Under the pieces are notes generated by a model. That model saw only the letters and a list, made by a program, of their open reading frames with translations, was not told the DNA's origin and searched no databases. From Cephalotrichum gorgonifer (Eukaryota > Ascomycota > Sordariomycetes > Microascales > Microascaceae), in contig ONZQ02000001.1 in assembly GCA_900312665.1 (NCBI GenBank), forward strand, positions 3,616,875 to 3,680,874: 64,000 nucleotides of DNA. The letters run 5' to 3'. The position numbers and the translations under genes are program-made. Positions 55,485-64,000 of this stretch are shown one piece after another. Each line of letters opens with the position of its first letter. Positions within the stretch are counted from its first letter, which is position 1.

Positions 55485-58400
55485 TGCACGAGTCGATGTT
55501 TTGCCATGGTTGCAGTCCATCAACGACTCGTACGACTTGGTATTTTTGGGGGTCACACAATTTTTCTCTGGCGGCCGGCCACACATTATTTCCGCGTGGT
55601 GTGGCTTCAAGCCCACGTGAACGCCCCACTCTCATGAGACATCACAACCCTGGCTTGACACGTGTGAGAAGTGACAGAGTTGAGATTGAGAGAAATAAAA
55701 AAAGTGAACGGCATGGAAGCCAGGTTCCCCCGCACCTGAGTGGTGGTACAAGCAACGGGTCGGATATGAGCCCTGATATTACATACAGGACGAGTAATGT
55801 GCCCCTGTCATCTGTCACAACCGCCACACAATATCAGACGAGATAATGGACATGAAAGCATCCTAATCTAGACCAGATTTGTAAGGGTAGGAGAAATCAT
55901 CACTTCGTACTCGTTTGTATCAATGTGATTTCACGATAGCTTCCTTTGGAAACTCGATAGGTAGGCAGGGTGGGCGGGGTCAATGTACCTGTACTCTTAT
56001 CGCCGATGGGTGTCTATGTCCGCTCGCACTCGCATGAGTGCACTAGGACAAGCAGGTTCCAGGTTTTCTCTGGTCGAGGTCTAGACCTAACAGGAAAGCG
56101 GGACCCGACGAGGTACATCTCCCCCCCCCTCCTTTTTTTTTTACGTGGGAAACTGTCAGCGGGTAGCTTACTTTGTAGGTATCCACACCCAAGGGCCGGC
56201 CCCCCCTTTCAAAATGCCTCAAAAGCATGACCCATATCGCTAGTTTTCCGTTGCCACGAGAATGCGGTGGGGCGGTGAGGGGAGGGGTTTCGATAGGATG
56301 GCCCGAGCTCGGGATGCAGTGATAGAGGGAACTTTCGCGATATGTATGGGGCCGAATATCATGGCGATAATATTGATTGTACGAGTACAGGTACTTGTTC
56401 GAGGTGAGGAGAGTGAAATCAAGGTTCATGGAGCATTCCCTCGTGCTTGTGCTCTCCTTGCATCCAGGTTATCACAGTCACCCAAGCCAATGGCGCGGCT
56501 GGGAGAGCAACCCCACATTTTGATCTCGTAGCTCGCTTGGTACTGATACGAGTCTATATATTAGTCAGCCCACTAAGCACCCATACCGCCTACCCCTCCC
56601 ATGTCAAACATGAAAGTACGGATACTACTAAGTAGGAAGGGGGAGGGGTACGGATATTGGCAACATTCCAGTGGAAAGCCACGTGGAAACCATGAGGTTG
56701 GGAACACTGTGCCAGCTTTCCCAAAACTGGCACACTCTGCTCCGTCCCTCCACCCTTGTCAGCAACAGCACGGTTACACTAACTATTGCAACCACCTGCG
56801 ACCGCCTCAGCATTATTGGCTCTTGGACCCCCCCCCTAGAATGTGGTTGCCTAACGTTTGAGCTTCTGCACGTATCAGAGTCATCACAAGTAGTTGTGTG
56901 CATTGAGGCTTTTGCTCAGCAGGGGTAAAGATTGACGGGGCGATAATATTCCCTGTGGGCATATGTAAAGCACGCCACCGACAGCTTGGGTCGATGGAGC
57001 ACTGCCGAGTCCCGACCTTATCTCCAAAAAAGAACCACTAGAGCCTCGAGAGGCTAGTTCCTTTCGGAGTGCCGAACGAGCAAACTGCCTGCGCGAGATA
57101 ATAGGGCAGGATACGAGAGTAGGGGTTGACACCTCCCCCACCAGTTGCCGAACTTGGCTTCCGCTCCGAGCAAAGCTTGTTTAAGTCCAAATTTAGCCGC
57201 TGGCGCAATAATCCCCGGCATCAGACCACGTGGACAACGAAAGGGGGGTCGCTTCCAGCCCGCCGCCCCGATGATGTTGCCAGGCTTTCACTAGGTGGAG
57301 ACTAAAGAACAGCTCGGTCGTGTGCCTCTCGGAAACAGACGGCGCCTGGTGAGAAAGAAAAAAAAAGGTGGGGGCGGATACGAAATGAATGTATGAAAGC
57401 ATCGGAGTAGATGCGATAAACCTTGCCGGCGCGGAGCTTCTTCACCTTAGAGTTATAGGTACTGGACCATGGGAATGGTACGAGCACACGTAGGAGAATA
57501 AACTTCGTGTATGAGTAGTTTAGACCGAGAATTCGGTCGGGAAACTTCTCGTACGAGTAGCCGCACGCCGTTAGAATCTAGAATAAATCGACATGACAAG
57601 GAGTGGGTGGGGTCTACTCGTACGAGGTGAAATTCAAAGTCCACGCGAACTTCCCAATACAAAGTGTAAGTCCCCAGGGTAGGCACACGAGCAGATTTCT
57701 GTCTCTTTGCTCTACCCATATGAGAGAAGTTTTTAGCGGGTTCGGAGGGTGGATCCCGTGGGGAGAGTCGAAGCCATACGTATTTCTAGAAGGAGCGACT
57801 ATTTCATTTAGAACATATTATGAGGCTTGACTGTTTCCGGCATTGAGGTGCCCCTCGTCCTGCCTACTATGACCGCACCACTTTCCCCCCCCTTTCCCAG
57901 CCTTGTTTCTTGGTTGACTAATTCTCCGACACACTATGGTAGTGAACATACAAGTACATGTCCCATCGGCTACCTCACCCGGACCTCAGCCCTCATCCGA
58001 TCGGCTCATACAAGTACTTCATATTTCCTAAGGTGTCCGCCACCGCACGCCCGCCTCCACCAGCCTTGCCGGAAACATACCAGTTGCCAATGCGGCTGGA
58101 GATGGGCCTCACTAGACTATGAGATAGAGGGAACAGGAGTGGTCTGTCACCATCTCAGGAATCCCATTCTACTCTGCTCGTGTCCGTCGTGTACTATGTA
58201 CAAGTGGCTTCCTCCGTTGGCATCCCTTCCGTTAACTTACAGCCCCACATCAGCCAAGCACGACATAGGGATGAGTATTACAAGTAGTACAGGAGAAGGC
58301 GAGAATAAGGCGGACCTGCTGCTCAGAAGGAACACTTCACAGAAGATCTGAAAACTAAGACCCAGTCACGTTGCCGCCCTGCCACCTAGCCAGGAGGCAA

Positions 58401-59948
58401 ACGGATAGATGTAGTGGAAGATATGCAATACCACATCCCCAGTGTATATCCATAGTCGCTACGAAGATAATCCTCCATGACGACATCCAGGGTGCCCAGC
58501 ATCAGCTCGACTGATGCCCTTCGGAACGCTCAAACATGGTCTGGGACGCTGAGTGCGGACTGATATGCTGAATTCGCCTCAAGCCATCTGCTCCAAACCG
58601 ATTCATTGCTCATTTCCATATAATGAAAAAAAATTTTTATTTGCCAGCTAAAGCTGAAGGTGTCCGGCCCGTTCGCCCCTGACGATTACAGGTATTCCTA
58701 GTTCGTCCCATGTCAATTTCGCTACGCCACAACTCGACTCCTGACTCGCGTACGCTCATGCGCTGTACATGTACTCCAGATCCATCCTCACAAGGCGCCA
58801 GATGTCTCACAACCAAGATTACTCGTAGTTCTAAAAATACCTCTACATCGCCTTCGAATTTACCTTTTTCTCAACCTCTGCTCTCATCTGGATTGGCCAT
58901 GATCGCCGGGGGTATTGCAAACCGTGTGCTACGAGTAGTACTCACGCTCAGATCTCGCTCGCTATGTGATTAGTACGCATACGCATACGAGGCCTGTCCT
59001 TGACTCGAGCTACAAGTATATTGTATACAGTGGGGGCCGTTAACTGTTAGCACCACCCCGGTTATTAAGGGGGAAAGGCAGAGATTTAGTAGAATTAGTA
59101 GGCTTCAATATGTTTAGTTAAAGGGAGAAACTGAGGAGCTAACACTTCATGCACCCCGCTGAATATCAGTACTTGTACTCGCGACAAATCTGCAGACAAA
59201 TCTCAAATCTGCACGCACCAAGCTCCACCCACCCCCCATCCCGGCGAGGCGAAGGTGCTAGTTTGTCAGGTCAGTCACTGTTGATCATCATCACATTTGG
59301 AGAACAGGGATAAGGATTGCCTCCTACTGGAACTCGAGGAGAAATCTGAGCGATCAGCAGACAGCCAGGTATGAGTAATGAAATGAGTCTACACGCTTCT
59401 TATCGCAAATTGATCTTCTTACTATTAGAACACAAATTTTACAGACAAGCGGGCTTCTCTCTTCCAGTAGCTAGGATCAGCCTGCTTGTCTATCGCATCC
59501 GATTTTTTTTCCTTTCCTATCACGTGGCGTATATTTCCTACCTGCCACCTCAAAACCTCAACCGACTGTTGTGGATTGCCAATGCTACTCAGTAGCTACG
59601 TTATGATAAGTGTGTACTCGGCCGATCGGGTCTGGCATTTTGCGCCCAGTTCGGGATTACCAGCCTTGGATATTAATAATAGTGGTCCATGATTGGATGG
59701 GACATTGGCACCAAGTGCCTGTCAAAAATACACAATCACACCCCCTCTTTTGGTCTCCCACACCTCCACATTTGACCCATTCCATAGGCAACTTGCAGCG
59801 TGGCCTGCAGGGGTCTGGGAGCAGGATGCGGGCGGAATAAGCATCTCTGCCGACAGCATCCTTGAAAGCCATGTGCTGATCTGTAGGCCGCTGATGATTT
59901 TACCCAATCCTTCAAGGGCCAGCTCTGTGTTATTCGGACCCACCCCCA

Positions 59949-59964
59949 GTACAAGTACTTGTAC
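59949..59964. repeat. perfect 16-bp palindrome
   Basis: GTACAAGTACTTGTAC reads the same on both strands. It is made of two overlapping copies of the motif. Confidence 0.75.
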
Positions 59965-60610
59965 CTCCACCAGCAAAACACTGCCCAGGCAGGATGGAAG
60001 TCTTGCTCTTGCCGGGCCCCCGTGCAAGGACGAGCAAGGTGCTTCTGCTGGTGCATGCATCGCGGTATGCACGAGTACTCATCCTTGTTCTCTGAACTTG
60101 TAGTTTTATGTGTGCGCACTCCTGGACTCTTCCCTGCACGTTCCTTGGCAAGGTACTATAGTGGCCCCACCTGGTGGAAAAGGGTCAGACATGCATGGAG
60201 CAAATTGGATGTACCTCACACAATTCATCTGTGTGTACATATACCCTTTTTTCGATGGAGTGGCTCCCCTCATCTCCTGGACAGACATCGTGTTGTAGGT
60301 CATCTGCGCTGGAGGGGTCCACTATGCTTCTTCCGCGATGGCTCTTTATTTCAGGCATTGGTGCGGTATATGAGTAGGCCTTTCTCTACCTTGCCTACTA
60401 TGATACCTCGCGGCTGGTCTAGAGCAGAGACTCGAGATCCATACAAGTACGGCCCCCTTAATCGTGAGAGATGAGGTTTTTGGTGTGCCACCAGTGTGTA
60501 TGTAGGTCCAACACTGTGTGCGCCTGCATGTAATTCCACCATGTGCTCCATGCAAGTGGCTGCTTTTCGCCATGTGTTTCCACGATCGACAACGCGCTCC
60601 TCCAGCCACT

Positions 60611-60650
60611 CTTCCCTTCCCGCCCCCCCTTCCGTTGGTGGGAAGGGAAG
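60611..60650. repeat. GA/CT inverted repeat
   Basis: CTTCCCTTCCC at 60611-60621 and its exact reverse complement GGGAAGGGAAG at 60640-60650, with an 18-base spacer. It is unrelated in sequence to the GTAC motif. Confidence 0.7.
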
Positions 60651-62684
60651 GGGCAGCCGTTCCACGCGAGGGACGGAACGCAATGCTGTAATATACAAGC
60701 CAACCTGCCCTGCCCACGACTGCGACTGATGGTGAATGGGGCGCCTGTATTAATACGAGAGCGGGCATGCACCCAGCTTTCTGACAATCGAAGCCCACAG
60801 ACTGTTGTCAATTGGGCGGCACGGCCTTGTAACTGGTACAGTATCTCCTTGCAAATTCTCCGTTGCTGCCTTCGAGGGCTGGGATACATGGAGCTCAAGG
60901 ACCTCCCACTGTCACTTGGGTTCAAGTGGCAAGAGAAAGCCTGGCCGCGATACCAACTACACTAGAGCGGGAATAGAACACCTGGACTTTTGCATTCTTG
61001 TCGTCATGCCGCTGTGGAGTGGCAGCTTGTGGCTGGAAGACGGATGGCGCACCGGGGGCGCTCCAGGCGACCCAAAACCTCGGCACACCGTTCCGGTGGC
61101 GCAAGCATGACGAAGCACTCGTATGTTGATCATAACTCTTTCTGCTGCAAAGGTGGCTTCTGTGTTGAGTTCGGCAGCGGCAACTATTCCCTCTCGAGTT
61201 GACTTTGGTAGGCGTAAGTGGCGGACATTCTCACGAAACACCAGCCCCACGTACCCAAGGTGCTGGATTGCGAAGCGGCGATGGCGATGGTGAGAATTTG
61301 CCTTCACCGAGCGGTTGTCGGTTGCCCTGGCGGCTGCTCGACTTACACCTCCACGCAGTACCTACTATAGATTAGAATAGTAACTACTCACACCCCATTT
61401 CCGGCATCCTTGACTCAACGTCATGGCCGAGGCTGTCACATTTGGGATTTACGGGTAACGGCCGGTCCCTCGCCCCCGAGAGCTATGGGTGTGGCCGGCG
61501 AGAGTGCCGGAACAACAACGGACACGGCTCGGATGGACCTGGTTCTAGTCGCGGTACCGGCTCACCATCCTTGGGAGAAGGAAAAAGTAAATCTTGTTCC
61601 TTCCAATTACCTAGTTGGTAGTATTACATCGTTCCCGCGTCTGGAGAAGTGGTGTGTCTCAGCCTTTGTTCCATGGCCCTTCGATACCCGTTCACCTCCC
61701 ACTGCCAAGCCCCTGCGTTCCATGTTTGAGATTGCTGCAGCGGGCGCCAAAAAGGGTCGAAGCATGTATAGGGCCCAATTTTGCGCCCTCAAGTGCTCTT
61801 GGCCCCCCTGTACTTGTACTTTGTACGGGTACTCGTACAAGTTCGAGCCAGCAATTCTCCCCTCTGCCGGGCCAATAGGTATAGGTACATCCCAAAGTCG
61901 GGGTCGCCGGCGCTAGATAATTACACTATTATGAGCACTTACTTGTACGAGCAGACTTCGAGATGGAACCCTTCCGTGTCGCCCCACCGATGTGTCCGTC
62001 TCCTTCCCACACCTTCACTCTCCGCGTATGTACCTTGACCGCTCTTGACCCTGGAACCTCCGATCCGATGGATAGCAAAATTAAGAGTACTGCTTGTATA
62101 AAATACGACACTGGCAAGGCCTGTACGAGTAAATGGAAGATGGTCGTTGCCAGGGGACAAGTTTCGCTGGGTTCCGTCCCTGAAAGCACAAGTCAATCGA
62201 CTTGGGCGTATGAGTACTTCCTTCTCGTGCTTGTACCTTTCGAGCGATGCACTAGCTCGGAAGGGACCACCCAAACATGCCCCACTCCCCAATCCGCACC
62301 ATGACCTGCCTACGGATACAGTCCTCGTACTCGCACTAGCACTTGAAGAATCACACCCACGGCAAAGCCCACACCCACCACCCACACCCACGCCCAAGCC
62401 CACACACCCACACTCACCCCTCCATCCTCCGTTCCATTTCTCCTCTCAAACTTCGTCGGTCCCACTCCGAATCGACGGTGCTCAACCCTCCACTCTTTTC
62501 TTTGGCTTCTCTTTCCCCACCACTACGAGTAATAGTGCCTTTTTCCCATCCTCCGGGTCCTCGGTACCCTTCTTTCGTTTTATGGCGATCTGCTCCAGTT
62601 TTATAGGAGCAATTCTCCCCCCAGTTGGCTTTCGCCGTGTTTCCGACCCCAGCTCGCCTCCGGTATTACTCGCACTCGTAATAG

Positions 62685-64000
62685 ATGAAAGCTCTCCCGC
62701 TGTCATCCGGATCCAACAGCGAACTGCCCCGATCCACAGTACCGCCGAATCTCTCCAACTCATCCCCCAGCGTTGAGGGCCCAGCATTCACCCCATCCGT
62801 CCGGACGAAGCCGCTTCCCCATTCGGACGGTCGACCAGTTTCCTACCAACCTCAGCACCGACTGTCCAAGTCCACGTCCCAATCCGGCGGGCTCCTTTCC
62901 TTGGCCGCTGCCGCACTGGATAGAACCTCGAGTGCCATTGCGAACATCTCCGAACCTGCAATTCGTCCTCGCCAGTCAATCTCCTCCTTTCCTCAGCTTA
63001 GCGGCACCAATCTCGACCGCCAGCCTGCCACGACAGAGCCCTCACCCTCTCCAGCCACCAATCCGGGCAGGGCCGTGCGGCTCCTCCAGCGGTCCTCGAA
63101 CCACTTCGCCCCGTCTCTCCGCACCCCAAATCAACAACGGGAGGGAAGGCGCTTGAGTCAGTCGCTGCTGCACCGGAACGACAACCCACCCTCTCAGCCG
63201 TACAGCGAGACCGATCCCAACACCCCGGCTCCCTCGCTAGTGCTCCCCTCCTTGGAGCCCAAGATGCACCAAACTTCGTCGCGCCTACTGCGCATGACGG
63301 ACGATGACCGGCCGTTTACAAAGGTTAGTGAACATATTCGTCGGTCGCGTTGCCCGTCACGCTTTGGGGTGGCACACTTCTTCGGCTCTCATCATATTCA
63401 CTGCCTGGGGCGGTCTTGTCCCTCATATCCCCCCATTTTCCCTTTTCCCCCTAGGACGATTCCCAGAAAGAAAATCGGAGTACGAGACTGGGGGTGCCGT
63501 ATGCTAATCTGAGTGTGGTTGTGGAAATAGGATTTCAAGGATCTCTTTTCGACACTCGTCGTCAGTCTAGTTCCTCTCAGCGCCCACCGAGTGCGGTTGA
63601 CCAAGGTGGAGCACACCTTCCTCTCAGAAGATGCCGTCAACAACCTCGGATCTCTGAAGTTCTCCCAATCGAATCGCATGCCCGACCCCAAGGATCCTAG
63701 TAGAATCGTCACGACCACGACCACTACGACGTTTTCCATGGCGAAGGACATGGCCCGCGCGATATGCCAACGCTTTCTGGATGCTAGGTTTATTGAGTCG
63801 GCGGACGGACGGTACCAGCAGGTATACACTGCCAAGGGCTCTGTGTGGCAATTGACGCCGAAGGGAGTGACGATTCTGGACCGGTTCTGCTCCAAGAACG
63901 GAATTCAACAGAAGCAAGTTGCCGAACTAGTAGGGAACCAGCTCACACACTTGGTCGCTCTCGAGAGGCACAGCCAGACGGACAAGTTGGTCACCGACAG
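62685..64000 (+). CDS. Sst2/FlbA-type regulator of G-protein signalling (3' part outside window)
   Basis: RGS protein that switches off heterotrimeric G-protein alpha subunits; fungal FlbA/Sst2 proteins control conidiation and pheromone response. The visible exons are 62685-63323 and 63531 to the window edge, about 369 residues. A long serine/proline-rich N-terminus is followed, after a 207-bp intron with a TGCTAATC branch point, by DFKDLFSTLVVSLVPLSAHR, SRIVTTTTTTTFSMAKDMAR and FLDARFIESADGRYQQVYTA, the duplicated DEP (fungal DR) region of Sst2/FlbA. The start of a following stretch (KGSVWQLTPKGVTILDRFCS) also matches. The RGS box itself would lie beyond the window end, so the gene is partial here. 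A TAG immediately precedes the chosen ATG in frame. Confidence 0.88.

Larger units (their letters stand above)
52088..62684. other. 10.6-kb stretch without a supported gene
   Basis: No frame in this long stretch shows family motifs, signal peptides or consistent splice partners. The longest is 246 codons on the minus strand (52739-53479), biased in composition. GC content stays moderate and I do not see the strong TpA enrichment of RIP-damaged repeats, nor transposon ends or long direct repeats. What is dense here is a short GTAC-based palindromic motif (see separate entries), plus C-runs followed by T-runs. The right end lies upstream of an RGS developmental regulator, so part of it may be that gene's regulatory region and long leader; this is inference. 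Confidence 0.6.

Noticed and set aside
57827..58351. 174-codon + strand frame
   Set aside because: It starts at TTG rather than ATG, lacks protein-like composition and has no supporting splice sites.
52088..62684. Possible transposon, centromere, telomere or CRISPR array
   Set aside because: No transposase or reverse-transcriptase frame, no long terminal or direct repeats, no telomeric TTAGGG runs, no regular spacer-repeat order, and moderate GC rather than RIP-type AT richness.

Overview
This window is nuclear DNA of a filamentous ascomycete. Most genes carry short GT-AG introns (about 57-230 bp), usually with a CTAAC/CTGAC-like branch point just before the acceptor. The coding regions are rich in G and C at third positions. 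The gene set (Nem1, prohibitin, Qcr8, ZIP/Yke4, GPI-anchored GH17 glucanase, hamartin, bystin, Cdc73, an Sst2/FlbA-type RGS protein) and several Pezizomycotina-type proteins fit a Pezizomycete, probably Sordariomycetes. The class is an inference from protein style; no search was run.

Layout. 1.6-8.1 kb: N-terminal acetyltransferase NAA10/ARD1 (+), a large low-complexity fungal protein (-) and eIF2B beta (-). 9.8-14 kb: the phosphatase Nem1 (+) and a small four-exon membrane protein (+). 14-21 kb: NHP2 (-), QCR8 (-) divergent from prohibitin 1 (+), and the exonuclease REX3 (-). 21.8-28 kb: a DapA-superfamily aldolase (+), a ZIP zinc transporter (-) and a GPI-anchored GH17 glucanase (+). 28-36 kb: hamartin/TSC1 (-), an HNH-domain protein (+) and a DJ-1/PfpI protein (+). 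36-47.5 kb: mitochondrial L23 (+), a METTL4-like methyltransferase (-), the Leu5-type CoA carrier (+), ORC4 with PHD finger and AT-hook (+), HGH1 (-) and bystin/ENP1 (+). 48-50 kb: a poorly conserved multi-exon orphan. 50.8-52.1 kb: CDC73 (+). From 52.1 to 62.7 kb there is no gene I can support. The window ends inside an Sst2/FlbA-type RGS gene (+).

Most genes are housekeeping genes joined by position rather than by pathway. Loose themes are mitochondrial function (QCR8, PHB1, uL23m, LEU5), ribosome biogenesis and translation (NHP2, REX3, ENP1, HGH1, eIF2B beta), growth signalling (TSC1, RGS) and chromatin or transcription (ORC4, CDC73, METTL4-like).

The most unusual structure is the 10.6-kb gap upstream of the RGS gene. 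It is crowded with a short GTAC-based motif (GTACGAGTAC/GTACTCGTAC and GTACAAGTAC/GTACTTGTAC), often arranged as perfect palindromes or short hairpins. Scattered copies occur in other intergenic parts of the window, but the density is far higher here. I found no transposon, CRISPR array, tRNA, rRNA or telomere repeat.
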